From Candidatus Brocadiia bacterium (GTDB lineage Bacteria > Planctomycetota > MHYJ01 > WSZJ01), in NCBI GenBank assembly GCA_013360825.1, contig JABWAY010000143.1:1-9975 (forward strand): DNA of 9,975 nucleotides, written 5' to 3'. Below the pieces are notes generated by a model. It was not told the origin of the DNA. It did no database searches and saw only the letters and a program-made list of their open reading frames with translations. A program made the translations under genes and the position numbers. Positions 1 through 6,764 of this stretch are shown piece after piece (position 1 is the first letter of the stretch; every line of letters starts with the position of its first letter).

Positions 1-177
1 CCTCGCCCTCCGCGGGCGGCGGCGCACGGCCCGGCAAACCGGCCCGGCCGCTCGCGGACCGGGTCAGGACGCGGCATAAACCGCTCCGGTAATCGCGGGA
101 CGGCGGCGCGCCTCGGACGGTACAGTACCGGTCCTTCAGGCACCCCCGCCGGCCCCGATTCCAGGAGGTCCTCCCCG
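1..177. other. Upstream intergenic region with no confident gene
   Basis: No gene can be supported here. Two short plus-strand frames are open from the left edge and stop at 77-79 and 90-92; either could be the tail of an upstream gene, but neither can be recognised. A GC hairpin with a CAAA loop (about 28-44) has no following T-run. The one distinctive element is the palindrome at 115-134, listed separately. The minus-strand frame open across this region is antisense to the lipoprotein gene and looks like a GC-bias artefact. Confidence 0.5.
115..134. promoter_or_regulatory. Near-perfect palindrome, possible operator
   Basis: The 20 bases GGACGGTACAGTACCGGTCC form an inverted repeat around a central A. 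GGTAC and GTACC are perfect arms, and the symmetry extends to GGAC/GTCC with one unpaired G. It lies 44 bases upstream of the lipoprotein start, where an operator or promoter-overlapping site would be expected. TACAGT within it is a weak -10-like hexamer, but I see no convincing -35. No known regulator consensus is recognised. Confidence 0.3.
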
Positions 178-681
178 ATGAGCCGACTCGCGTCCGCCGT
201 CCTCGCCGTCCTGACCCTCGTGGCCGCGGGATGCGGCCCCATCAGCTATGCCCGCGACATCGAGCCCGTGGGCGGGCGCAAGGTCTGCGTCGAGCCCGCC
301 AAGATCACGAACTGCCACGCCGAGCTCGACCGGGCCGCGACCGAGGAGGAAATCCGGAAGACCGCGGAAGACCTCCTCACCCACTACGGATTCCAGGTCG
401 TCACCGACCCGTCCGGCGCGGACCTCGTCCTCCGCGCCGATGTGCTGCACTTCGACCTCGGCAGCACAACCGCCCGCGTCATCGTCGGACGCGGCCAGTC
501 CTGGCACGACACCACGATCCTGATCACCCCGCAGGGTGGGACGCCGAACACGGGGCACCGGAGGGCCGAGGTCAGCGCGGGGGCGTACAGCAACTGGAAG
601 GGAACCGAGGCGCATCGCCGGGCGCTCGTGAACGAGATCGCGAAGATGCACGTCTGGGTGGCGCAGAAGTACTGCCCCTGA
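178..681 (+). CDS. Small lipoprotein of unknown function (DUF4410-like?)
   Basis: A 167-residue predicted lipoprotein. Seen: a short hydrophobic signal with lipobox A16-A-G-C19, so the mature protein should be lipidated at Cys19 and anchored at the membrane. Further cysteines are C37, C46 and C166. The middle (about 80-118) reads as alternating strands, with ADLVLRADVLHFDLG followed by a Gly/Arg-rich turn. This loosely resembles DUF4410 or YajG-type envelope lipoproteins, but the family match is uncertain. The ATG at 178 is chosen for the strong AGGAGG at 163-168 and because it places the lipobox correctly. That SD is followed at once by CTCC, allowing a weak 4-bp hairpin (164-174) that could mask it. 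It lies 28 bases before the DUF3592-like gene, so the two may be co-transcribed. Role unknown. Confidence 0.8.
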   Translation: MSRLASAVLAVLTLVAAGCGPISYARDIEPVGGRKVCVEPAKITNCHAELDRAATEEEIRKTAEDLLTHYGFQVVTDPSGADLVLRADVLHFDLGSTTARVIVGRGQSWHDTTILITPQGGTPNTGHRRAEVSAGAYSNWKGTEAHRRALVNEIAKMHVWVAQKYCP

Positions 682-709
682 GCCCGGTTGCGGGCGAACC
701 CCCTGACGC

Positions 710-1366
710 ATGAAGCGCCGCGCTCCCGGCTGCCTGTTCTTCCTCATGGGCTCGATCTTCCCGATCCTGGGCGGGACGGTCGCGGAGACCCAGAGGCGGA
801 AGTTCGCGGAGGGGATCGAGGTCCCCGCGGAAGTCATCGGTCATGACGTGACGATTCACGATGACGGCGAAGGCGGACTGATCTACGGGCCGGTGCTCAC
901 GCTCCGCTATCTTGCCGACGGGATGCCGCCGACCGGGCAGGGACTGCTGGCCCTCGACATCGCCTCGAGCGACGTCTGGGCGCAGGAGCAGCTTGCCGCC
1001 TGGCCGGTGGGGAAGCGGGTCACCGCCTGGGCCGACCCGAATGACCTGGAGCGGTCCTACGTCGTGCGCGTGGTGTCGCCGCTGCCCTACGTGATCATGC
1101 TGTTCCCGATGATCTTCGTCAGCTTCGGTTTCATGTTCATGCTCTTCCCGCCCGGCGAGGACAGGGTCTACAGGCCGGGGACGCCATGGGCCTGGCGGTC
1201 GTTCCTGTTCGCGTGGAATGCCGTCGGGGTGGCGGCGGCGGGGCATTATTTCTCGCAGCCGGGGGCGTGGAACGCCGGCGGGATCGCGCTGTTCGGAACA
1301 TATCTGGGGATCGGAGTGCTTCCGGTTCTGCTCCAGGCCTGGCGGTGGGTCCGGTCGCCGCGCTGA
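710..1366 (+). CDS. DUF3592-like membrane protein
   Basis: A 218-residue membrane protein. Seen: a hydrophobic segment at about 8-24, then a soluble region of about 95 residues with strands and a GxxxxGPVLTLRY stretch (55-67), a second hydrophobic segment at about 124-147 (VSPLPYVIMLFPMIFVSFGF), a third weaker one at about 163-180, and a fourth at about 190-210. This layout, with a beta-rich loop carrying a 'Y-P-x-V-x-Y'-like strand between the first two helices, is typical of DUF3592 proteins, whose function is unknown. The start has only a weak SD (GGGCG at 692-696). The ATG at 710 is supported by the immediate hydrophobic segment. The gene is 28 bases downstream of the lipoprotein gene and converges on the minus-strand operon, with a hairpin over its stop codon. 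Confidence 0.75.
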   Translation: MKRRAPGCLFFLMGSIFPILGGTVAETQRRKFAEGIEVPAEVIGHDVTIHDDGEGGLIYGPVLTLRYLADGMPPTGQGLLALDIASSDVWAQEQLAAWPVGKRVTAWADPNDLERSYVVRVVSPLPYVIMLFPMIFVSFGFMFMLFPPGEDRVYRPGTPWAWRSFLFAWNAVGVAAAGHYFSQPGAWNAGGIALFGTYLGIGVLPVLLQAWRWVRSPR

Positions 1367-1392
1367 GGGCACGCCGTCCGCGGGCGGCCCTC
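1365..1392. terminator. GC hairpin between convergent genes
   Basis: GAGGGC (1365-1370) pairs with GCCCTC (1387-1392), and CGCC (1372-1375) with GGCG (1383-1386). This gives a 10-bp stem with one bulged A and a 7-base loop. It starts inside the stop codon of the DUF3592-like gene and lies between two convergent genes, so it could end transcription from both sides. There is no T-run on either side, so it is not a canonical intrinsic terminator. Confidence 0.35.
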
Positions 1393-1441
1393 GGGCGCGT
1401 GCGGGAGGTGCGGGTCGGAACGGGCATCTCGAACGGCGCGA

Positions 1442-2080
1442 TCACCGGCTCTGTTCGACCCCCTGCTTCGCGCTCGCGTTGTCCGGAAGCATCTCGAGCA
1501 CGGCCCTGAACTCCTGTTCCGCCTCCTTGCGGCTTCCGGCATACAGGAGCGACCAGCCGAGGCCGAGACGCATGTCGGTATCGGCGGGGTACAGGGCGAG
1601 CACTTTCCCGTACGACTCCGCCGCCGCTTTGTAGTCCTTCCGCGAAAACTGCGCCCAGGCAAGCCGGGACATCGACGTGTAGTTTTTCGAATCCCGGGAC
1701 AGCGCGTCCCGGCAGGCCTTCTCGGCGAGATCGTATTTCTCCGCGGCCAGGAGCGCCTGCTGGAGGCCGAGGACGGGTTCGATCGCGTTCGGTTCGTAGG
1801 AGCAGGCCAGCCGATAGGAGTCGGCCGCTTCGGCGGACTTTCCCGCCAGGAGAAGCAGGTAGGCGTAGCGAAGTCGGAAGAAATAGGACTTCGGCTGGGC
1901 ATTGAGGGCGGGGCGGAATGCGTCGAGCGCTGCCTGGTACTCGCCCCGGGCCTGGAGGCGGTAGCTCTCGGCCAGGCCGGAGGCGGGCGGGTCGCCGGCG
2001 CGGGCGGGCGCAGGGGCGGCGAGCCAGGCGGCGGTCAGGAGCGCGGCGGTGGACAGGCAGGTCAGGATGCGGCGGGTCAT
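1442..2080 (-). CDS. Secreted TPR protein (last gene of the operon)
   Basis: A 212-residue protein with a signal peptide (basic MTRR, hydrophobic core at about 5-22, likely cleavage after ARA at 26-28), so it should act outside the cytoplasm. The rest is tetratricopeptide-like. Pairs of helices recur about every 34 residues, with signatures such as A-x-x-x-Y-x-x-A (Y47, A51), AEAADSYRLAC, AEKACRDAL, AWAQFSRKDYKAAAESY and LGLGWSLLYAGSRKEAEQEF. That is about five repeats, an all-helical protein-binding scaffold with no catalytic site. The frame stays open to 2803, but the true start is the ATG at 2080. It is preceded by AGGGAGA at 7-base spacing and overlaps the stop of the upstream transporter-peptidase gene as ATGA (2077-2080), so translation is probably coupled. 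Partners are unknown; the context suggests a role with the exported M23 domain. Confidence 0.85.
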   Translation of the reverse strand: MTRRILTCLSTAALLTAAWLAAPAPARAGDPPASGLAESYRLQARGEYQAALDAFRPALNAQPKSYFFRLRYAYLLLLAGKSAEAADSYRLACSYEPNAIEPVLGLQQALLAAEKYDLAEKACRDALSRDSKNYTSMSRLAWAQFSRKDYKAAAESYGKVLALYPADTDMRLGLGWSLLYAGSRKEAEQEFRAVLEMLPDNASAKQGVEQSR

Positions 2081-4260
2081 GATGCGATCTCCCTGGGAAT
2101 GGGAACGGGGTTCTGTTTCCGGAGGCTGCTGTCGGGGTCCGGGGCACGGTCGGGGCGTCGCGCGGCGCAGCGCACGCGGCCCCCCGGTCCGGCATCCCGG
2201 AGTTCGAACGATCGAAGTCCGTCCGCGTCGATCTCGACGCGACCGTGGAACGACGCCAGCGGCCGGCCCGCGAGACTCGCCGCCGTGCGGCTCTCGACCA
2301 CGAGACCCCCGTCCTCCTCGCGAACGGTTCCCTCCATCACCGTCCGGACGGGGTCCGCGATCAGCCGCACCAGGTCGTGCAGCCGGGCCAGGGGCGCGGG
2401 GAGAAGCGCCCCTGCCGGAGGTTGATCCCGGAACGTGTGCGGCGGCGCGGCAATCGGGAGCCGCGGGAGCGCGACGAACAGCGCCCAGAGCGGGGAGCCG
2501 CGGGGGGCGGCGCAGGTGGTGAACGCGACGTCGCCCCAGGCGAGCGAGAACCAGAGGCGGTGGGCGCGGTCGAGGTCGACGAGCGATCGCTCCCCGGAGA
2601 ACGTGATCTCGCTTCGAAGCCGCAGGCGCGCACCGCCCTCCAGATCGAACTCGAGCTCGATCCCCGGGGTGAGGGCCGCGAAGGCCGCGGCGATCGGGGC
2701 CGGGGAGAGCGTCCGGAGCCGCGCCCCTTCGGCGGGAACGCCGCTGAAGACGTAACGGGGAATCCCGGAGTCGGGGATTTCGAGGTAGTGGGCGATGCGG
2801 CACGGGATCGCCGCGGAGCCGGCCTGCGCCGTGCGCTGGGCCTGGAAGTGCAGGTGGGGGCGCGGCGCGCGGCCGGAGGAGCCGACCTGTGCGAGCAGGT
2901 CGCCCGCGGCGACGGACTGGCCGGGACGGACGCAGACGGAGCCGCGGCGCAGGTGCGCCAGGATCGTGAACAGCTCGGGGCCGTGCCGGAGGACCACGTG
3001 GTTCCCCCAGCCGCGCGCGCTGTCGAGCGTCCCCGGGTCGCCGTCGTTCATCCCGTCCTGCACGGCCTCCACCACTCCGGCACCCGGCGCATGGACCGCC
3101 CCGCCGAATGCCGGGTAGTCCGCGAGGCGCGCGCCATCGCCGCGGAACGGGAACCCCTTCGGATCGAGAATCTCGAAGTCCCAGGCATGCGCCCAGGCGC
3201 CCCGGTGCGTGTGTTCGCCGTCGACGCCCTGGGTCACGGCCCAGTCCCCGCGGACGGGGAGGAAGAACGCCGGCGGTCCCGGCGTCTGAAATCTCCGCGC
3301 CAGCGTGCAGGCGTACTCGAAATTCGCTTCCGGTGTCTGGCCGGCGAGCACGGTCGGAAAGGGCGGACGGTCCGGGGCGCGGAGGCGCAGGGCCCGCGCG
3401 GCGGTGAGGGTGGTGAGGAGAAACGGCCAGGCGGTGATGGGGAGGTGGACCTGTTCAAAGAGCGGCTGGAGCGTCGTCGAGAGCCAGCCCGCGGTGCCGG
3501 CGGCGAGCAGGCCGGCCAGAAGCGCCATGCGGCCCGGCACGTGAAGAAATGCGGCGAGCGCGGCAGCCGTCAGCGCGCCGTTGTAGCGGGAGACGAGGAG
3601 CGCTTCGGAAGGACCGCCCACCGCCGTGGCGGCGAGTCCGCCGGCGAGGGCACCGGCCAGGAGTGCCGCCGCCCCGATGCGGGAAACGGCTGCGGCGGTG
3701 GCGAGCACGAGGGCGCCGGCGAGAGGAAAGGGCTGGTAGAAGATCGCGCCGAGGGCGCTGAGCAGGCCGGACGCGGGGGAGGGAAGCCATTCGGGGGAGA
3801 GGATCTCCGGCGGAAGGACCGCGGGGTCGATGCGGGCGGCGGCGAGCGACGTGGAGAGCGGGGCGAAGGCGGCGGCGAGAAGGGCGAACGGCATGACGAA
3901 GGCCGGGACTCCGAGCCCCCGCCAGAGCGCATCGGACAGGACGGCGGTCAGGCAGGCCGCGGCGGCGCCCGCGACGACGGCCTGGACCGCGAGGACGGCG
4001 GTGAACGGCTGGCTCATGCCGATGGCGAGGCCGATCAGGAGGGCGTTGCAGCCGTAGAGGCCGTCCTCGACCGCATCGCGGCGGTATCCGAGTGCGGCGG
4101 CCGTGCCGAGCCCGCCCGCGACGGCCAGAAGTCCCGCGAGCCCGGCCCACGGGCGGAGGAACGTCACCGGGAGCAGCGCAACCCCCGCCCACGGCCTGGG
4201 AAGGAACAGAATCGCCGACCAGGAGTTCGCGAGGGTCCGGGCGAGCGCGCGCGGCGTCAT
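2077..4260 (-). CDS. Urea-transporter-family membrane domain fused to M23 metallopeptidase domain
   Basis: A 727-residue fusion. Residues about 10-295 form a UT-family channel scaffold with the internal repeat typical of the family: NSWSAILFL (12-20) and GAIFYQPFPLAGAL (171-184) as pore-helix motifs, GCNALLIGLAIG (70-81) and YNGALTAAALAAFL (226-239) as the paired N-x-x-L motifs, and VPAFVMPF / LPITAWPF as paired loops. Residues about 333-475 are an M23 (LytM-type) domain with candidate zinc ligands H352 and D361, plus H436 and the H469-L-H471 motif. Residues about 500-727 are a strand-rich region I do not recognise. M23 domains normally cut peptidoglycan cross-links or act as envelope scaffolds. 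The start has GGAGAG at 7-base spacing, and the gene begins 3 bases after the decarboxylase stop. Several polar pore residues expected for urea binding look replaced (see findings), so the substrate is uncertain. Confidence 0.88.
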   Translation of the reverse strand: MTPRALARTLANSWSAILFLPRPWAGVALLPVTFLRPWAGLAGLLAVAGGLGTAAALGYRRDAVEDGLYGCNALLIGLAIGMSQPFTAVLAVQAVVAGAAAACLTAVLSDALWRGLGVPAFVMPFALLAAAFAPLSTSLAAARIDPAVLPPEILSPEWLPSPASGLLSALGAIFYQPFPLAGALVLATAAAVSRIGAAALLAGALAGGLAATAVGGPSEALLVSRYNGALTAAALAAFLHVPGRMALLAGLLAAGTAGWLSTTLQPLFEQVHLPITAWPFLLTTLTAARALRLRAPDRPPFPTVLAGQTPEANFEYACTLARRFQTPGPPAFFLPVRGDWAVTQGVDGEHTHRGAWAHAWDFEILDPKGFPFRGDGARLADYPAFGGAVHAPGAGVVEAVQDGMNDGDPGTLDSARGWGNHVVLRHGPELFTILAHLRRGSVCVRPGQSVAAGDLLAQVGSSGRAPRPHLHFQAQRTAQAGSAAIPCRIAHYLEIPDSGIPRYVFSGVPAEGARLRTLSPAPIAAAFAALTPGIELEFDLEGGARLRLRSEITFSGERSLVDLDRAHRLWFSLAWGDVAFTTCAAPRGSPLWALFVALPRLPIAAPPHTFRDQPPAGALLPAPLARLHDLVRLIADPVRTVMEGTVREEDGGLVVESRTAASLAGRPLASFHGRVEIDADGLRSFELRDAGPGGRVRCAARRPDRAPDPDSSLRKQNPVPIPREIAS

Positions 4261-4263
4261 CGG

Positions 4264-5673
4264 TCAGTCTCTCCGGGCCGGCCCGGTTTCCGCAGGGCGT
4301 CGCACCGCGCCCGGCTCCCGCATCCCCTCCAGCCGGAGGTACTCCGGAAGGCGCTCCGGCCCGGTGAGGTCCTCCAGCACCTCAGCCCGCCGGATCACGT
4401 GCGCCCGCCCCCGGGGATCGATCATCACGCACGCCGGGCGCAGGTGGATGAACTGCATCGACTGCGTCACGCAGTACGCACCGACCGGCGAAATCGAGAG
4501 CCGGTCGCCGGGCTTGAGGTCCGGCAGCGCGACGCTCTCCCGGATGCAGTCGATGTTCATGCAGAGCGGGCCGTAGACCACCGTCTCTTCGATGAACCCC
4601 CCCGTGTTCCGCGCGGGGACGACATTCAGGCGATACCACCAGGCGGTGAAGAGCAGGTTGACGCCCGCGTCGATGACGATCGCGCGGCGGCCGTCTCCCA
4701 GGCGCTTGACGGAAAGAACCGTGGCGAGCAGGGTGCCGCAGTCGTCGACGAGGGTGCGACCGGCCTCGACCAGGAGGGGGAGGAGCGGGGTCGTCCCGTC
4801 CCCGGCGTCGACGAGCGCGCTCCCGATCGCCTCCGCGTATTCGGCGAACGTCGGGGCCAGCGCGCCGGAGTGGTACTGGCTCCCGAGCGTGTTGGTCGAG
4901 GCGTACCCGCCGCCGAGGTCGAGGTGCGTCGGACGCGCCCCGGTGTCCTTCTCGACCGCTCCCGCGAACGCAGCGAGCGTCGCGGCGGAACGGCCGTACG
5001 CCGCGGGCTCCGTGATGAACGTCCCGATGTGCGTGTGAAGGCCGCCGAGGTTGAGGCGGCCGCCGCGGGCGATCCGCCGCGCGGCCTGAAGCGCCTGGCC
5101 GGATTCGAGGTTGAAGCCGAAGCGATCCCAGCGCGGGTGGACGCCGGCGTCGAGCGAGACGCGCAGGCCGACGGTGGGGCGTTCGCCGCGCTCGGCGGCG
5201 ATCCGCTCGAGCAGGCAGATTTCCTCCATGTGGTCGGCGTGGACGATCGCCCGCTCCTGCACGGCCCGCTCCAGCTCCGTGCGGGTCTTCGCGGGGCCGT
5301 TGAAGACGATCCGGTCGCCCGGGACGCCGAGCCGGCGCGCCTTCTCGTACTCCATCCCGGAAACGACCTCCGCCAGGCTTCCTTCCTGATGGTGGACGGC
5401 GCAGATGGCGTCGAGGTAGTTGGTCTTGTAGGACCAGCAGAGCGTCGCCTTCGGGTGCCGGCGCGCCAGGGCGTCCTTCGCCTCCTGGATCTTCGCGCGG
5501 AGGCGGCGCTCGCTGAACACGAACAGCGGCGACCCGAACTCGGCGCAGAGTTTCGTGACCGGGATGCCGTCGAGGGAGGATTCTTCGTCCAGGTCGGCGC
5601 GGCGGCCGGCCTTGTTCATCAGGCCGATCGTGTTCCGGACCAGGGTCGGCTTTTCATACGCGGGCCGGGCCAT
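4264..5673 (-). CDS. Fold-type III PLP decarboxylase (DapDC/ornithine decarboxylase superfamily) with leader-like N-terminus
   Basis: A 469-residue enzyme of the alanine racemase-fold decarboxylases (diaminopimelate, ornithine/arginine and carboxynorspermidine decarboxylases). Seen in order: PLP lysine K83 in SYKTN; HTHIGTF (213-219) with the stacking histidine; the phosphate-binding LDLGGGY (251-257); EAGR (303-306); C371 and D375 in GPLCMNID; and Y400 in PVGAY. All are in the expected order, so it should be active as a dimer that decarboxylates an amino acid; which one cannot be read. The domain proper begins near residue 35 (DGIPVTKLCAEFGSPLFVFS). Before it lies an extension, YEKPTLVRNTIGLMNKAG (6-23), that matches the YxxPxL pattern of lasso leaders bound by PqqD-like proteins. 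The start has GAGGAGG about 6 bases upstream, and the gene overlaps the end of the ATP-grasp gene by 20 bases. It is not assumed to be lysA because its neighbours are not lysine genes. Confidence 0.88.
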   Translation of the reverse strand: MARPAYEKPTLVRNTIGLMNKAGRRADLDEESSLDGIPVTKLCAEFGSPLFVFSERRLRAKIQEAKDALARRHPKATLCWSYKTNYLDAICAVHHQEGSLAEVVSGMEYEKARRLGVPGDRIVFNGPAKTRTELERAVQERAIVHADHMEEICLLERIAAERGERPTVGLRVSLDAGVHPRWDRFGFNLESGQALQAARRIARGGRLNLGGLHTHIGTFITEPAAYGRSAATLAAFAGAVEKDTGARPTHLDLGGGYASTNTLGSQYHSGALAPTFAEYAEAIGSALVDAGDGTTPLLPLLVEAGRTLVDDCGTLLATVLSVKRLGDGRRAIVIDAGVNLLFTAWWYRLNVVPARNTGGFIEETVVYGPLCMNIDCIRESVALPDLKPGDRLSISPVGAYCVTQSMQFIHLRPACVMIDPRGRAHVIRRAEVLEDLTGPERLPEYLRLEGMREPGAVRRPAETGPARRD

Positions 5674-6760
5674 GGGCTTCCTCCTCGGCTGCGGCGGGAC
5701 GGGGACGCATGCGCCCCAGGGTCATCAGGGATTCCATGTCCGACAGGTCGCCGATCGCCTCGACCGCATGGCGGACGAAGCAGACTCCGGCGCGCGGCGC
5801 GGGGTACGGGGGAAGCGCGCGATTCTGCGCGAGGCAGACCAGTCCCAGGGGGAGATTGCATCCCGCGGCCGTCGCCAGGTAGACCCAGGCGGGGAATCGC
5901 GGGTTGAATTCGATCAGGTACAGCCGGCCGTCCGTCGAGGAGCGGAGCATCTCCACCTCGCAGCCGCCGCGCCACCGCAGCGCCGAGACCACCCGGCGCG
6001 CAGTCTCCATCAGCTCCTCGTCGGCCACCGTCACCGCGGCCCAGGCCTTGCCGAGCCGCGTGACCAGCGTCTTCCGCATGCCGACCGGCCCGTGGACCCC
6101 GCCCAGTCCGTCCCCGAGCGCGATCACGTCGAACTCTTCCCCCGCCACGAACTGCTGCGCGAGAAGCGGGAGCCCCCACTTGGCCGACAGTTTGTGGAAC
6201 GCCGCCGCCGCTTCCACGGGACCCCGCACGACCTCCGCTTCGTAGAACGGTCCCTTGACCACCAGGGGCCAGCCATACGCACGGGCGGCCGCTTCGAGGT
6301 CCTGGACGGCGAGGAGCGTGCGGGTGGCGGGAGTGGCGACGCCGGTGTCGGCGGCGAGATCCATGAGCCGCGGCTTCGACCGGCGGGCCAGAGCGGCCGC
6401 GGCCGGCAGTGCGAGGGCGATCCCTGCCTCCCGAAGGCGTGTCTCCAGCCGGAGCAGGACGGGGAGCTCGACGTCGAGGCAGGGGATCAGGACGTTTATG
6501 CCGGTCTCGTCGCGGATCTCGAGGAGGCGCTCCAGGCAGGTCTCCGGCGTCACGCTCGGGTAGGGCATCAGGAAAGCGTCGTCGAGGAGGCCGGGCATGA
6601 AGAGGGAAGAGTCGAGCGCGTCGTAGGCGAGGCCGACGATCCGGACGCCGGGGATCCCCTCGCGCAGGCTGCGGATCACGCCGGGGCCGGGTTGGGCGTT
6701 CTCGCCGAGGTGGAGGCCGGAGACGGCGACGCAGGGAGGGGACTCGGAATTGCGGCTCAT
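5654..6760 (-). CDS. ATP-grasp ligase
   Basis: A 368-residue ATP-grasp enzyme of the carbamoyl-phosphate-synthase-like type. These enzymes activate a carboxylate as an acyl phosphate and join it to an amine or other nucleophile. Seen: an N-terminal Rossmann-like part (about 10-125); SKPRLMDLAADTGVATP (128-144), where K129 corresponds to the first ATP-binding lysine; VVKG with K169; QQFVAGEEFDV (202-212), the adenine hinge with E208/E209; GCEVEM (266-271); and the magnesium motif IEFNPRFP (283-290) with E284, N286 and R288. The nucleotide site therefore looks intact. The substrate cannot be told from sequence. The ATG at 6760 is preferred over upstream extension to 6982 because it sits 4 bases after the PqqD-like stop. 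No clear SD is seen, so it probably depends on translational coupling. The gene overlaps the decarboxylase start by 20 bases. Confidence 0.88.
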   Translation of the reverse strand: MSRNSESPPCVAVSGLHLGENAQPGPGVIRSLREGIPGVRIVGLAYDALDSSLFMPGLLDDAFLMPYPSVTPETCLERLLEIRDETGINVLIPCLDVELPVLLRLETRLREAGIALALPAAAALARRSKPRLMDLAADTGVATPATRTLLAVQDLEAAARAYGWPLVVKGPFYEAEVVRGPVEAAAAFHKLSAKWGLPLLAQQFVAGEEFDVIALGDGLGGVHGPVGMRKTLVTRLGKAWAAVTVADEELMETARRVVSALRWRGGCEVEMLRSSTDGRLYLIEFNPRFPAWVYLATAAGCNLPLGLVCLAQNRALPPYPAPRAGVCFVRHAVEAIGDLSDMESLMTLGRMRPRPAAAEEEAHGPARV

Positions 6761-6764
6761 GGCG

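Noticed and set aside
1..92. Possible C-terminal tail of an upstream plus-strand gene in one of two frames (stops at 77-79 or 90-92)
   Set aside because: Both frames are short, and neither tail has a recognisable sequence to choose between them.
136..837. A 233-codon minus-strand frame over the lipoprotein and DUF3592-like genes
   Set aside because: The plus-strand lipoprotein has a lipobox and a strong SD, and the next gene has membrane segments. The minus-strand translation is low complexity and has no plausible start signal.
2081..2803. A longer N-terminus for the secreted TPR protein (frame open to 2803)
   Set aside because: The extension lies entirely inside the UT-M23 gene and is Arg/Pro/Ala-rich. 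The ATG at 2080 has an SD and begins a signal peptide.
4264..5673. Calling the decarboxylase lysA (diaminopimelate decarboxylase of lysine synthesis)
   Set aside because: The fold is right, but the leader-like extension and the PqqD/ATP-grasp neighbours suggest a different role, and no other lysine gene is near.
2245..5907. A 1220-codon open frame on the plus strand across the decarboxylase and UT-M23 genes
   Set aside because: It is antisense to two genes with clear catalytic motifs. Its translation is a low-complexity mix of R, G, E, A and D, as expected opposite GC-ending codons. No domain is visible.
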